A stretch of 64,000 nucleotides of DNA from Actinomyces sp. (GTDB lineage: Bacteria; Actinomycetota; Actinomycetes; Actinomycetales; Actinomycetaceae), in NCBI GenBank assembly GCA_022649165.1, contig JALCNR010000003.1:1-64000 (forward strand), given 5' to 3'. Below, in pieces: positions 41,973 to 51,051 of the stretch. How positions within the stretch are numbered: position 1 is the stretch's first letter; each line of letters starts with the position of its first letter. A model generated the notes under the pieces. The model was not told the DNA's origin, made no database searches, and saw only the letters and a program-made list of their open reading frames with translations. Position numbers and translations under genes: made by a program.

Positions 41973-42632
41973 TCACGCCGCAGGGCCTGCGGCGACGACC
42001 CCGGGCCCGGCGGGCCCAGGACGATGGATGATCGGGGAGGCGGCCGATTCCTCGCCCGCCCCCGGCCTGCGCTCGGCTGCCGAGTCCAACAGATCGAGCA
42101 GGCCCGAGCATGCCTGATCGAACGGGGCGGGGTCCTGGGCGGCCAGCGCCAGAACGTAGCCTCCCTGGATGGTCGCGAAGCACAGGCGCGCGAGCCGGTC
42201 GGCGTCCAGGGACGCCGGCAGGTCGCCGACGTCGATCGCCTCGCGGATCGTGCGCGCCAGGTCCTCGTGGACCGTGGACACCGACTGCGCCACGGGGGCG
42301 AGCAGATCGGGGTCGTGGGCGACGACGGGATCCTGAGTCATCCGGCCGACTTTGCACCCCTTGAGCGCGTCGCGGGGTCTGAGCAGATAAGCCCGCAGGC
42401 GTTCCAGAGGGGACCCGGAACCGTTGAGCACCGCGTCCGCCGCCATTGTGACGTCGGCGCAATTGCGCTCGATGGCCGCCACTCCGAGGTCCCGTTTCGT
42501 CGGGAAGTGGTAGTACATACTCCCTTGTCCGACCCCGGCGCGCTCCCTCACTTCGCGCGGGGTCGTCGCGGCGAACCCCCGCTCCCACATGAGGTCGCCC
42601 ATCGCCTTGATCAATCGTTCCCGTGAACCCAC
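41973..42632 (-). CDS. TetR-family transcriptional regulator
   Basis: This roughly 219-residue repressor has the HTH at residues 20-50 (GFAATTPREVRERAGVGQGSMYYHFPTK, split over two helices), with a C-terminal domain of the TetR_C_11/YcdC-like type (GCKVGRMTQDP). The GTG at 42632 lies seven bases after a TACGCT -10; a GTG two codons earlier is an alternative. The 18-bp dyad GTACCTA-N4-TAGGTAC lies in the promoter spacer, a strong sign of autoregulation. It follows the flavin monooxygenase gene on the same strand, which suggests it may control that gene pair. Confidence 0.88.
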   Translation of the reverse strand: MGSRERLIKAMGDLMWERGFAATTPREVRERAGVGQGSMYYHFPTKRDLGVAAIERNCADVTMAADAVLNGSGSPLERLRAYLLRPRDALKGCKVGRMTQDPVVAHDPDLLAPVAQSVSTVHEDLARTIREAIDVGDLPASLDADRLARLCFATIQGGYVLALAAQDPAPFDQACSGLLDLLDSAAERRPGAGEESAASPIIHRPGPAGPGVVAAGPAA

Positions 42633-42639
42633 GACCACT

Positions 42640-42668
42640 AGCGTACCTATCTCTAGGTACAGAGACAA
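42640..42668 (-). promoter_or_regulatory. TetR gene promoter (TTGTCT-N17-TACGCT)
   Basis: On the reverse strand the -35 is 42668-42663 and the -10 is 42645-42640. The operator dyad fills the spacer. Confidence 0.55.
42643..42660. promoter_or_regulatory. TetR operator, perfect dyad
   Basis: GTACCTA-TCTC-TAGGTAC is a perfect 7-4-7 inverted repeat overlapping the -10 and spacer of the TetR promoter, 11 bases from the start codon. Confidence 0.7.
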
Positions 42669-42745
42669 GGGGTGTCTCTCTCGCCTCCGCTTCCCCCGCC
42701 CTCGCAGGATCGGCAGCCGGCCCCGGACGGACGGCGCCGGCCTCG

Positions 42746-44047
42746 TCATCGCCGCGCGGCCAGGCCCAGGCGATCGACGGCGACCCGCCCGGCCTCGCGC
42801 CCCGCCCGCGTCGCCCCCAGGGTCGACGCGGAGGAGCCGTACCCGACCATGAGCACCCGGGGATCGCGCGCCACCGCCACCCGGCTCGACATCCGGATCC
42901 CGCCGCCCGGCTCACGCAGCCGCAAGGGCGCCAGATGGGTCAGGGCGTGGCGGAAGCCGGTGTTCCAGAACAGGACGTCGGCCTCCACCCATGTGGGCTC
43001 CTCAAAGGGCCGCCAGGACTCGGGCACGACCAGCTCGCCCACCCCGCCCGACCCGTCGCGGGCGGATAGGCCCAGTCCGCCGCGCGCCTGCCCCCCGGTC
43101 AGGGCATCGGGGGAGAACCGCACGCCCTCCGGTCCGACGCGGTCGAACATGCCGCGGCTCACGAGCACGCCCTCGCGCACGCCCCGGAGGTACTCCGGGA
43201 GCAACGGGATGCCCGTCGTGCGCACCACGGAGGCGGGTGGCGTCCCGGCCGCCGTGCGCCGGTCGACCGCGCGCTCGACCTCCGCGCCCCACTGCTCGTC
43301 GAAGGCGGCGCGGGTGAAGTTCGGCGGGCGCCTCGTCGCCCAGGTCGTGCTCGCGGCGACGGGGGCGAGTTCGAGGAGGAACTGGACGGCGGACAGTCCG
43401 CCGCCGACCACGACGACACGGGCGGCCGCGAGGTCCTCCGCGCGCCGGTAGTCGGCCGTGTGCATCTGCCGGCCGCGGAAGCCCGGCGCACCCGGGACCC
43501 ACGGCACATAGGGGTGCGTCCACGTGCCCGTCGCCGAGATCACCATCCGCGCAAGGAGCGTCCGCGGCCGTCCCGCGGCCTCGGCCTCGACGGCGAGCCA
43601 GGTGTCGCGGGGGACGCCGCTGTCCCCCGTCTGCCCGGGCGCCCGGGAACGCAGGGAGGGCCGCCCCAGCCGCAGAGCCGGCGCCGCCAGGCCGCTCGCG
43701 CGCACCGCCCGGACCCGCACCGGGCGCTGGACCCGCAGGTCGAAGACCCGCTCATAGCGGTCGTAGTAGTCCGAGACCACCCTGGAGGCCGGAGCCCGCG
43801 GATCCGGCGAGCCCAGCGGGAGGCCCGGGAGGTCCGCGACGCGGTGCGCGCGGCCGAGCGTCAGGGAGTCCCATCGTTCGCGCCAGGCACCGCCGGGGCC
43901 CGCGGAGGCGTCGAGGACCGCGAAGTCCTCGCCGGGCCGCAGGCCGCGCCGGGCCAGCTCATGTGCGGCCGCCAGCCCCGCCTGGCCGGCGCCGATGACG
44001 ACCGCCTGCCAGCCCTCCCCGCCGGGGCGCTCGTCAGGTGCGGCCAT
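42746..44047 (-). CDS. FAD-dependent NAD(P)H monooxygenase-like oxidoreductase
   Basis: This 433-residue flavoprotein resembles flavin-containing monooxygenases and the CzcO group. The FAD site is VIGAGQAGLAAAHELARRG (GxGxxG at residues 19-24), and the second dinucleotide fold is VVVVGGGLSAVQFLLEL at about residue 215. ISATGTWTHPYVPWVPG is the linking FMO-like segment, and LFWNTGFRHALTHLAPL lies near the end. The substrate is unknown; the family oxidises N- or S-containing or small ketone compounds. It lies three bases behind the FMN reductase gene and is surely in one operon with it, so a two-component redox function is possible. Confidence 0.85.
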   Translation of the reverse strand: MAAPDERPGGEGWQAVVIGAGQAGLAAAHELARRGLRPGEDFAVLDASAGPGGAWRERWDSLTLGRAHRVADLPGLPLGSPDPRAPASRVVSDYYDRYERVFDLRVQRPVRVRAVRASGLAAPALRLGRPSLRSRAPGQTGDSGVPRDTWLAVEAEAAGRPRTLLARMVISATGTWTHPYVPWVPGAPGFRGRQMHTADYRRAEDLAAARVVVVGGGLSAVQFLLELAPVAASTTWATRRPPNFTRAAFDEQWGAEVERAVDRRTAAGTPPASVVRTTGIPLLPEYLRGVREGVLVSRGMFDRVGPEGVRFSPDALTGGQARGGLGLSARDGSGGVGELVVPESWRPFEEPTWVEADVLFWNTGFRHALTHLAPLRLREPGGGIRMSSRVAVARDPRVLMVGYGSSASTLGATRAGREAGRVAVDRLGLAARR

Positions 44048-44050
44048 GGC

Positions 44051-44602
44051 TCAGCGGGGCTGGTTCCCGACGTATTCCGCGAAGAGGCCCATGACCTTCT
44101 CGAAGTGCTCCTGGGTGCCCTCGGTGAGGGCGCGCCCGTCGGATCCGAATTGGTCCTTGCGGATGTTGACGAACAGCTCGGGCTGGCTCATCAGGTGGAC
44201 GTTGAACATCGTGAGCATGCTGCGCAGCTGGACGACGGCCACCCCCGCAGACGTCGCCCCTCCCGAGGCCCCGGCCACCATCACGGGCTTGCCCGCCAGG
44301 GACATGTCCCCCGCCGGACGGGAGAGCCAGTCCAGCGCGTTCTTGAGGACGGCGGGCACGCAGCGGTTGTACTCGGGCGTCACCATGAGCACGCCGTCGG
44401 CGTCCTCGACGATCTGCTTGAGGCGGGTTCCGGCCTCGGGGAACTCCCGGTCGAGCTCGGGCCGGTAGAAGGGCAGGTCGACGATCGGCGCCTCGACGAA
44501 CTCCAGGTCCTTCGGGGAGGCGAGGATCAGGGCGTCGGCAAGGCGGCGGTTGAGCGAGTCCTCCGAGGCGGAGCCGACGAGGTAGGCGATGGTCTGAGTC
44601 AT
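44051..44602 (-). CDS. NADPH-dependent FMN reductase
   Basis: The 183-residue flavodoxin-like protein has the phosphate loop GSASEDSLNRRLA near residue 10. The characteristic TPEYNRCVPAVLKNALDWLSRP lies around residues 75-97, and AGASGGATSAGVAVVQLR is further along. These are hallmarks of the FMN_red family (chromate/quinone/flavin reductases). The start at MTQTIAYLV is 10 bases from an AAGGA box; an earlier ATG would extend into the leader hairpin. A perfect dyad TTGTTGC-N4-GCAACAA sits at the promoter and is closely similar to one at the MarR gene near 10.5 kb. Confidence 0.9.
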   Translation of the reverse strand: MTQTIAYLVGSASEDSLNRRLADALILASPKDLEFVEAPIVDLPFYRPELDREFPEAGTRLKQIVEDADGVLMVTPEYNRCVPAVLKNALDWLSRPAGDMSLAGKPVMVAGASGGATSAGVAVVQLRSMLTMFNVHLMSQPELFVNIRKDQFGSDGRALTEGTQEHFEKVMGLFAEYVGNQPR

Positions 44603-44618
44603 GAGGTGGCATCCTTCC

Positions 44619-44645
44619 GGAGCGGGCTCCGGTAGGAGCCGCTCC
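44619..44645 (-). repeat. Hairpin in leader of FMN reductase gene
   Basis: GGAGCGGGCTCC pairs with GGAGCCGCTCC across a 4-base loop, with one bulge. It lies between the operator and the ribosome-binding site and may affect translation or transcript stability. Confidence 0.45.
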
Positions 44646-44650
44646 CAATT

Positions 44651-44668
44651 TTGTTGCGATGGCAACAA
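44651..44668. promoter_or_regulatory. Perfect dyad at FMN reductase promoter, candidate MarR site
   Basis: TTGTTGC-GATG-GCAACAA is a 7-4-7 perfect inverted repeat. On the reverse strand it follows a CATACT -10, so it would cover the start point. It shares layout and half-sites with 10535-10552. Confidence 0.6.
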
Positions 44669-44752
44669 CCAGTATGCACCTGACGAGGCCGGACCCGTCC
44701 TCGCAGAACCGAGGGATTGGGCACAGCGCGACCGCCGGCCCGACCGCCGGCC

Positions 44753-47125
44753 TCAGAACCTGTCGCCGAGCGCCGCCTCCGACAGCGCGCGCAGCTCGTC
44801 CAGGTCCGCCGTCCACCCTGAGCCGTTGCCCAGCTCGGCCAGCAGGTCGGCGCCCGTCACCGCCAGCATGTCCCCGCCCGTCGTCCCGATGCGGACGGCG
44901 GGCACGCCCTCCGCCTCGCAGGCCGCGAACGCCGCCGGGACCGCGCCCTCGGGCACTGCGACCAGCGCGCGGGCCTGGGACTCGCTGAGCAGCATGACGA
45001 AGTCACCGATCCCGTCGCGGGCCTCCGCCCGGGAGAGGTCGAAGGCGCCGCCGACCCCGAAGCGCAGGGAGGCGTCGACCAGGGATTGGATGAGGCCGCC
45101 GGAGGACAGGTCATGGGCGGCGCGCACGAGCGGCCGCCCGTCGGGGCCGTCGGCCTCGCCGAGCGCGCGCACGACGTCGCCCAGGGCCGACTCCGCGCCC
45201 AGGTCGACCGCCGGCGGCAGGCCGCCGAGGTGCCGGTGGACGATGCGAGCCCACGCCGAGCCGTCCAGCTCCTCGCGCGTCTCACCCAGCAGCAGGACCG
45301 CCAGCCCCTCCTCGGTCCAGCCCGAGGGGATGGCCCGGGTGACGTCCCCGAGGATCCCCAGCATCCCCACCACCGGCGTCGGGTTGATCGAGGAGTCGGG
45401 CTGCCCCTTGACGGTGCCGGAGGAGTTGTACAGCGACACGTTCCCGCCGGTGACGGGCACCCCCAACTCGACGCAGCCGTCGGCCAGCCCGGCCATCGCG
45501 GTGACCAGCTGCCACATGGCGTCCGGGTCCTCGGGGTTGCCGAAGTTCAGGCAGTCGGTGATGGCCACGGGCCGGGCGCCGACCATGGAGACGTTGCGGT
45601 AGGCCTCAGCCAGCGCCTGGCGGGCCCCCTCGCGCGGATCCAGCTTCGTGTACCACCCGTTCGCATCGGTCGACAGGGCCACGCCGAGGCCCGTGGCCTC
45701 GTCCACACGCACCACGCCAGCGTCGTCCGGCTGGGCCAGGGCCGTGTTCCCCTGGACGTAGCGGTCGTACTGGTCGGTCACCCATGCCGAGGAGGCCTGG
45801 TTGACGTCGCTGAGCACCTCCCGCAGCGCGCCCTCGAGCTCCTCGGGCGTCCCCGGTCGCGCGAGCCGTTCGCTCGTGTCCGCCTGGAGGGCGTCCTGCC
45901 AGGCCGGGCGCGCGAAGGGCCGGTCGTACACGGGACCGTCGTGCGCCACGGTCTTCGGGTCGACGTCGACGATGCGCGCCCCGAAGTGGTCGATCGTCAG
46001 CCTCCCGTCGTCGGTGAGCACCCCGATCACCGAGGCCTCGACGTCCCACTTGTCGATGATCGCGAAGAAGCTGTCGCGGTCCCTGGGGGTCACGATCGCC
46101 ATCATCCGCTCCTGCGACTCCGACATGAGGATCTCGCCGGCGGTCAGCGTCGGGTCGCGCAGAAGCACCTTCTCCAAGTCCACGTGCATGCCGGTGTCGC
46201 CGTTGGAGGCCAGCTCCGAGGTGGCGCAGGAGATCCCGGCCGCGCCCAGGTCCTGGATGCCCTGGACGACGCCGGCGGCGAAGAGCTCGAGGCAGCACTC
46301 GATGAGGACCTTCTCCATGAACGGGTCGCCCACCTGCACGCTGGGCCGTTTGGCGGGCATCCCGTCCTCGAAGGTCTCCGATGCCAGGATGGAGGCTCCT
46401 CCGATGCCATCGCCGCCGGTGCGCGCCCCGAAGAGGACCACAAGGTTGCCGGGCCCCGTCGCATTCGCCAGATGGATGTCCTCGTGGCGCATCGTCCCCA
46501 GGCACAGGGCGTTGACCAGCGGGTTCCCTTGGTAGGAGGGGTCGAACTCCGTTTCGCCGCCGATGTTGGGCAGGCCCAGGCAGTTCCCGTACCCGCCGAC
46601 GCCCGCGACGACGCCGTGGACGACGCGCTGGGTGTCGGGGTGGTCCGCCGCCCCGAAGCGCAGCTGGTCCATGACGGCGACCGGCCGCGCCCCCATCGCG
46701 ATGATGTCCCGGACGATGCCGCCCACCCCCGTGGCCGCCCCCTGGTAGGGTTCCACGAAGCTCGGGTGGTTGTGCGACTCGACCTTGAAGGTGGCGGCCC
46801 ACCCTTGTCCGATGTCCACCACGCCCGCGTTCTGCCCCATGCCGACCATGAGACGCTCGCGCATCGCGTCCGTCGTCTTCGCGCCGAACTGCTCGGCGAG
46901 GTGTTTCTTCGACGACTTGTAGCTGCAGTGCTCGGACCACATCACCGAGTACATCGCCAGCTCCGCGTCCGTGGGCCTGCGGCCCAGGATCTGCGTGATC
47001 CGCAGGTACTCGTCCTCCTTGAGGCCGAGCTCCGCCCACGGCATCGCGCGCGCGGGCGTCGCCGCGGCGTCCTGGACGGTGTCGGGGGTCTCGCGGGGAG
47101 TGACGGGGGAGGCCTGCGTGCTCAT
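44753..47125 (-). CDS. purL: PurL, FGAM synthase large subunit
   Basis: The 790-residue ATP-dependent subunit converts FGAR to FGAM with PurS and PurQ. This is the small, separate-subunit PurL type. Visible hallmarks are [65 protein letters not shown] and HDLSSGGL in the C-terminal half. The start MSTQASPV is preceded by GGAG. The first 35 residues are a poorly conserved Thr/Ala-rich lead. It is the last gene of the pur operon and is separated from purQ by 284 bases that contain a cluster of DnaA-box-like sites. Confidence 0.96.
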   Translation of the reverse strand: MSTQASPVTPRETPDTVQDAAATPARAMPWAELGLKEDEYLRITQILGRRPTDAELAMYSVMWSEHCSYKSSKKHLAEQFGAKTTDAMRERLMVGMGQNAGVVDIGQGWAATFKVESHNHPSFVEPYQGAATGVGGIVRDIIAMGARPVAVMDQLRFGAADHPDTQRVVHGVVAGVGGYGNCLGLPNIGGETEFDPSYQGNPLVNALCLGTMRHEDIHLANATGPGNLVVLFGARTGGDGIGGASILASETFEDGMPAKRPSVQVGDPFMEKVLIECCLELFAAGVVQGIQDLGAAGISCATSELASNGDTGMHVDLEKVLLRDPTLTAGEILMSESQERMMAIVTPRDRDSFFAIIDKWDVEASVIGVLTDDGRLTIDHFGARIVDVDPKTVAHDGPVYDRPFARPAWQDALQADTSERLARPGTPEELEGALREVLSDVNQASSAWVTDQYDRYVQGNTALAQPDDAGVVRVDEATGLGVALSTDANGWYTKLDPREGARQALAEAYRNVSMVGARPVAITDCLNFGNPEDPDAMWQLVTAMAGLADGCVELGVPVTGGNVSLYNSSGTVKGQPDSSINPTPVVGMLGILGDVTRAIPSGWTEEGLAVLLLGETREELDGSAWARIVHRHLGGLPPAVDLGAESALGDVVRALGEADGPDGRPLVRAAHDLSSGGLIQSLVDASLRFGVGGAFDLSRAEARDGIGDFVMLLSESQARALVAVPEGAVPAAFAACEAEGVPAVRIGTTGGDMLAVTGADLLAELGNGSGWTADLDELRALSEAALGDRF

Positions 47126-47409
47126 GACGTGCTCCAGTCGGTCGGGGGATGGGGGTCGTGGGGAGGGGCGCACCGGGCGGTCAGCCCCGTGCGGGGACGA
47201 GGGCGTCCTCGCCTCGGGAGGCGGAAGGACGACGATGTTGTCCACAGGTTTCTTCCACAGGGGTGTGGATGACGACGGAATCCTGCTCCACACGTGTGGA
47301 CGGCCTTGTGGACGAAGCGGTGGACACGGCTCCGGTCAGACGCCGGCCGGTCCGGAAGACGGCCAGGCGGTCGACGATCTCGCTGCGGGGGCGACGCGTT
47401 CCCATGGCC
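47126..47409. other. purQ-purL intergenic region (284 bases)
   Basis: No gene is visible. The region carries six TCCACA hexamers within 72 bases (47241-47312). The remainder is GC-rich without a recognised motif. Such a long gap is unusual between purQ and purL, which are usually adjacent or overlapping. Confidence 0.7.
47238..47315. promoter_or_regulatory. Cluster of DnaA-box-like sequences
   Basis: TCCACA cores occur at 47241, 47254 and 47287 on the plus strand and at 47264-47269, 47295-47300 and 47307-47312 on the minus strand. The first is in an exact high-GC DnaA box TTGTCCACA (47238-47246), and the last reads TCGTCCACA (8 of 9). Two pairs face each other (TCCACA-GGGG-TGTGGA and the palindrome TCCACACGTGTGGA). 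It could be a DnaA-binding locus or an operator array for another regulator. Confidence 0.5.
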
Positions 47410-48120
47410 TCAGCCGACCAGCGCGCGCAGCACGGAAGCGAACAGCGCCAGACCGTCCGTGCCGCCGTGGGCGGCGACGCCCTCCCCCACGGACTCCGAC
47501 CGGGGCCCGAATCCGGCCTCGACGGCGTGCTCCGGGTGGGGCATGAGCCCGACGACGGTCCCGGACCGGTTCGTGATCCCCGCGATGTCGTGGGCGGAGC
47601 CGTTCGGATTCCCCTCCGTGTACCGGAAGACGACGCGCCCCTCGTCCTCTAGGCGCGCCAGGTCCTCCGGCAGGGCCTGGAAGGAGCCCTCGCCGTGCTT
47701 GAGGGGGATCGTCAGCGTCGTCCCGGCCTCCAGGTCGCGGGTCCAGGCGGTGTCCGCGTTCTCCACCAGCAGAGCCTGGTCGCGGCACACGAAACGCTGG
47801 CCGCTGTTGCGGACCAGCGCGCCCTCGAGCAGGTGGGCCTCGCACAGGACCTGGAAGCCGTTGCAGATCCCGAGCACGGGCAGCCCCCGGCGCGCCTCCT
47901 CGACGACCGCGCGCATGACCGGGGCCACGGCGGCGATCGCCCCACAGCGCAGGTAGTCGCCGTAGGAGAATCCGCCGGGAAGCACCACGGCGCGGACGCC
48001 GTGCAGGTCGGGATCCTTGTGCCACAGCCGCACCGGCTCCCCGCCGGCCAGCCGCACCGCGCGGGCGGCGTCGCGGTCGTCCAGGGTTCCGGGGAAGGTG
48101 ACGACGCCGACGCGCGTCAC
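47410..48120 (-). CDS. purQ: PurQ, FGAM synthase glutaminase subunit
   Basis: The 236-residue class I glutamine amidotransferase supplies ammonia to PurL. It begins [18 protein letters not shown] and has [19 protein letters not shown], the nucleophile elbow [12 protein letters not shown] with the catalytic Cys, and the His/Glu pair in [11 protein letters not shown]. The GTG start overlaps the purS stop by four bases (GTGA), so the two subunits are translationally coupled. Confidence 0.96.
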   Translation of the reverse strand: MTRVGVVTFPGTLDDRDAARAVRLAGGEPVRLWHKDPDLHGVRAVVLPGGFSYGDYLRCGAIAAVAPVMRAVVEEARRGLPVLGICNGFQVLCEAHLLEGALVRNSGQRFVCRDQALLVENADTAWTRDLEAGTTLTIPLKHGEGSFQALPEDLARLEDEGRVVFRYTEGNPNGSAHDIAGITNRSGTVVGLMPHPEHAVEAGFGPRSESVGEGVAAHGGTDGLALFASVLRALVG

Positions 48121-48398
48121 AGGGCACCGCCCGTGGACGCGGCGCCGTCCTCGTCGATCTCCTCCACGCGGACGACGTCCTCGATGATGGGGTTGGACAG
48201 GACCTCCTCGGCGGCCCGGCGCGCCTGGCCCAGCAGCTCCCCGGTCACGGGGCCGTCGACGTCGAGGTGGAAGCACTTCCCCTGGCGCACGGCGGTGAAG
48301 CTGGTGATGCCCAGACGCGGCAGGGCCGAGCCCACGGCCTTGCCCTGGGGATCCAGGATCTCCGGTTTCGGCATCACTTCGACGATGATTCGCCCCAC
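48117..48398 (-). CDS. purS: PurS, FGAM synthase small subunit
   Basis: The 93-residue PurS dimer bridges PurL and PurQ in the FGAM synthase complex. [20 protein letters not shown] at the N-terminus, followed by [20 protein letters not shown] and [15 protein letters not shown], is diagnostic. The GTG start has a GAGGAGAA ribosome-binding site. It lies 80 bases after purC and overlaps purQ. Confidence 0.95.
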   Translation of the reverse strand: MGRIIVEVMPKPEILDPQGKAVGSALPRLGITSFTAVRQGKCFHLDVDGPVTGELLGQARRAAEEVLSNPIIEDVVRVEEIDEDGAASTGGAL

Positions 48399-48478
48399 GG
48401 CGTTCTCCTCGGGTCGGATTGTGGATGGGTGAGTGAGTGGGTGGGTGGGCGGCTCGGATCGCGCGCCGCGGGAGAGGC

Positions 48479-49450
48479 TCAGAGCCGGGGTTCCTCGCCG
48501 GTGATCCGGCGGAAGGCCTCCAGATAGCGCTCGCGCGTCGCGGCGACGATCTCGGGGGGGAGCGCGGGCGGCTCCGCGTCGCCGCCCCGGTCCCAGCCGG
48601 AGGCCGGCGAGGTCAGCCAGTCCCGGACATACTGCTTGTCGAAGCTCGGCGTGACCTCCCCGGGAGCCCATTGATCCGCCGGCCAGAACCGCGAGGAGTC
48701 GGGGGTGAGGATCTCGTCGGCCAGTACCACCTGACCCGTCGTGCGGTCGACGCCGAACTCGAACTTCGTGTCGGCGATGAGGACGCCGCGAGCGGCTGCG
48801 ATCTCGGCGGCGCGCCGGTACAGGGCCAGCGAGATCTCGCGCAGGCGGGAGGCCAGGTCCTCCCCCACGAGCTCGACGACGCGCGCGAAGGAGATGTTCT
48901 CGTCGTGGGATCCCAGTTGCGCCTTCGCGGCCGGGGTGAAGATCGGTTCCGGCAGGCGCGAGGCCTCGACCAGGCCCGGGGGCAGAGCGACGCCGCACAC
49001 CGTCCCCGTCGCCCGGTAGTCGGCCAGGCCGGACCCCGTGAGATAACCGCGCACGACGCACTCGATGGGCGCCATGGCCAGCGCCCGGCACACGACGGCC
49101 CGGCCGGCGACCTCCTCGGGCACCGGTGGCTCGCCGCCCGCGTCCGTGGAGACGACGTGGTTGGGGACGATGTCCTCCAGACGGCCCATCCACCACAGGG
49201 CGAGCTGGTTGAGCACCTTGCCCTTGTCCGGGATCAGCGAGGGGAGGATGTGGTCGTAGGCGCTGATCCGGTCCGAGGTCACCATGAGGAGGTGTCGGGG
49301 GCGCGCCGCCCCGCGGGCGCCGGGCGAGGCGGCCGGCGCGGAATCGGGCGCGGTGTCCTCGACGGGCGCGTAGATGTCGCGGACCTTGCCCGAGGACAGG
49401 TGCACCCATCCCGGGAGGTCTGGTGCGGGCGATCCGTTCATGTCGGTCAT
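48479..49450 (-). CDS. purC: PurC, SAICAR synthase
   Basis: This 323-residue ligase joins CAIR with aspartate. It has [13 protein letters not shown] near the N-terminus, [51 protein letters not shown] and [10 protein letters not shown], all conserved SAICAR synthase blocks. An inserted Pro/Ala-rich loop (about residues 30-48) breaks the first beta sheet, a feature of actinobacterial PurC. The GGAAAGGA box favours the ATG at 49450; one at 49441 is also in frame. It lies 36 bases after purD. Confidence 0.96.
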   Translation of the reverse strand: MTDMNGSPAPDLPGWVHLSSGKVRDIYAPVEDTAPDSAPAASPGARGAARPRHLLMVTSDRISAYDHILPSLIPDKGKVLNQLALWWMGRLEDIVPNHVVSTDAGGEPPVPEEVAGRAVVCRALAMAPIECVVRGYLTGSGLADYRATGTVCGVALPPGLVEASRLPEPIFTPAAKAQLGSHDENISFARVVELVGEDLASRLREISLALYRRAAEIAAARGVLIADTKFEFGVDRTTGQVVLADEILTPDSSRFWPADQWAPGEVTPSFDKQYVRDWLTSPASGWDRGGDAEPPALPPEIVAATRERYLEAFRRITGEEPRL

Positions 49451-49486
49451 GTCGATCGGTCCTTTCCTCTCCGGGGTCGCGCCCGG

Positions 49487-50818
49487 TCAGGGCAGCGGAT
49501 GCGCCGGGGTCGTGAAGTGGGCGCCCGTGGCCCCGGCCAGGCCCTCCATGAGGTCGGGGTCCCAGGTGGCGATGTCGGTGCGGTGCTGGTCGCCGCCGTC
49601 GAAACGGAGGCGGTTGACGCCGCTGTAGGCGGCGGCTCGGGCCTCGGGGAGGGTCCGTCCCCGCCCCACGACGTCGAGGACGCGCCCGCCCGCCGTGACC
49701 AGGTCGTCTCCGGCGCGCGCGGTGCCGGCCTGGAGGACGTGGACGCCGGGCAGCGCCCGCGCCTCGGCGAGTCCCCGGATCCGGCGGCCCGTGCGCGGCG
49801 CGTCCGGGTAGCCCGGCGCGGCCATGACGACGGTGACGGCGGCGTCCTCGGACCACCGGGGCGCCTCGGCGGCGCCCAGCGCGCCCGTGGCCGCGGCCAG
49901 CAGCAGGTCGGCGAGAGGGGACTCGAGCCGTTCGAGCACCACCTGGGTCTCCGGGTCCCCGAAACGGACGTTGAACTCGACGACGCACAGGCCGCGGCTG
50001 GTGAGCGCCAGTCCGCAGTAGAGCAGACCCTGGAAGGGCGTGCCACGGTGGCGCATCTCCTCAAGGGTCGGTTCGGCGACGGTGCGGACGACCTCGTCCG
50101 TGAGGCGGGCGGGCAGCCAGGGCAGAGGCGAGTAGGCGCCCATGCCTCCGGTGTTGGGGCCCGCGTTGCCGTCCGCGAGCCGCTTGAAGTCCTGGGCCGG
50201 CACCAGGGGGACGGCCCGAGTCCCGTCGCACAGGCAGAACAGGGAGACCTCGGGACCGTCCAGGTAGTCCTCGATGACCACGGCGCCATCGGGACGCGCC
50301 AGACATTTCGCGGCGTGGGCTCGCGCGGCGTCCGCGTCCGAGGTGACGACGACGCCCTTGCCTGCTGCAAGAGCGTCGTCCTTCACCACGTGCGGGGCAC
50401 CGAACTCGGCCAGCGCCGAGTCGACCTCCGCAAGGTCGCGGCAGGTGCGCGACCGGGCGGTCGGCACGCCGGCGTGGGCCATGACGTCCTTGGCGAAGCT
50501 CTTGGAGGCCTCCAGCTGGGCGGCGGCGCGCGACGGCCCGAAACAGGGGATGCCGGCGGCGCGCACGGCATCGGCGACACCTGCGACCAGCGGGGCCTCC
50601 GGCCCCACCACGACGAGGTCGACCGCTTGCCTCCGGCCCACCGCGGCGACCGCAGCGGGATCCGCCGCGTCGAAGGGCACGGCCTCGCCGAGGCCGTCCA
50701 TACCGGGGTTTCCGGCCTGGACCACCAGGTCGGTGGGGATTGCCGGATCGGATGTGCGGATGAGGGCCCGGGCCAGCGCGTGCTCGCGCCCGCCTGTTCC
50801 CACCAGGAGGACCTTCAC
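49487..50818 (-). CDS. purD: PurD, phosphoribosylamine-glycine ligase (GAR synthetase)
   Basis: This 443-residue ATP-grasp ligase starts MKVLLVGTGGREHALARAL. Conserved parts are VVGPEAPLVAGVADAVR, ASKSFAKDVMAHAGVPTA, GPNTGGMGAYSPLPW and FNVRFGDPETQ. It is first in the purD-purC-purS-purQ-purL operon. The GTG start is preceded by TAAGGT at a 6-base distance, which suggests the pur operon mRNA begins at, or very near, the purD start codon. purF and purM are not in this window. Confidence 0.96.
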   Translation of the reverse strand: MKVLLVGTGGREHALARALIRTSDPAIPTDLVVQAGNPGMDGLGEAVPFDAADPAAVAAVGRRQAVDLVVVGPEAPLVAGVADAVRAAGIPCFGPSRAAAQLEASKSFAKDVMAHAGVPTARSRTCRDLAEVDSALAEFGAPHVVKDDALAAGKGVVVTSDADAARAHAAKCLARPDGAVVIEDYLDGPEVSLFCLCDGTRAVPLVPAQDFKRLADGNAGPNTGGMGAYSPLPWLPARLTDEVVRTVAEPTLEEMRHRGTPFQGLLYCGLALTSRGLCVVEFNVRFGDPETQVVLERLESPLADLLLAAATGALGAAEAPRWSEDAAVTVVMAAPGYPDAPRTGRRIRGLAEARALPGVHVLQAGTARAGDDLVTAGGRVLDVVGRGRTLPEARAAAYSGVNRLRFDGGDQHRTDIATWDPDLMEGLAGATGAHFTTPAHPLP

Positions 50819-50824
50819 GGGCCC

Positions 50825-50830
50825 ACCTTA
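50825..50830 (-). promoter_or_regulatory. -10 element of pur operon
   Basis: TAAGGT on the reverse strand ends six bases before the GTG of purD. There is no obvious -35 or purine operator beside it. Confidence 0.4.
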
Positions 50831-50926
50831 CCGGCATCCGGAGGATGGTCCTGACCCGCGCCCGGATCCTGGGCGCGGGGGCGGCCGACGACGGGCCTCG
50901 GCGGCGCACGGGCGGCAGACGCTCGG

Positions 50927-50974
50927 CGCGCCTCCATCGCTCCCGGGTCATGGCGCACACGCCGTGGAGGCGCC
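50927..50974 (-). terminator. Imperfect hairpin, possible terminator of MoxR operon
   Basis: GCGCCTCCA-like and TGGAGGCGCC arms enclose about 28 bases, downstream of the TPR gene and upstream of purD. The 233-base gap holds nothing else I recognise. Confidence 0.35.
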
Positions 50975-51051
50975 CGAGTCATGGCCGGCCCCGGGTTCCG
51001 GCGCGGTTCTCGCGGAGGACGCCACCTGGCCATGATCTGGGAGCCCGGAGG

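Noticed and set aside
38741..42031. A 1096-codon open frame on the plus strand across mntH, the SCP2-like gene and gap
   Set aside because: It lies antisense to well-supported genes; long antisense frames are a by-product of very high GC. The composition is Arg/Gly/Asp/Val-rich without any domain.
47238..47315. The DnaA-box cluster as the replication origin
   Set aside because: No dnaA, dnaN, rpmH or AT-rich region is present and the genes around it are purine genes. It is kept only as a candidate DnaA-binding or regulatory cluster.
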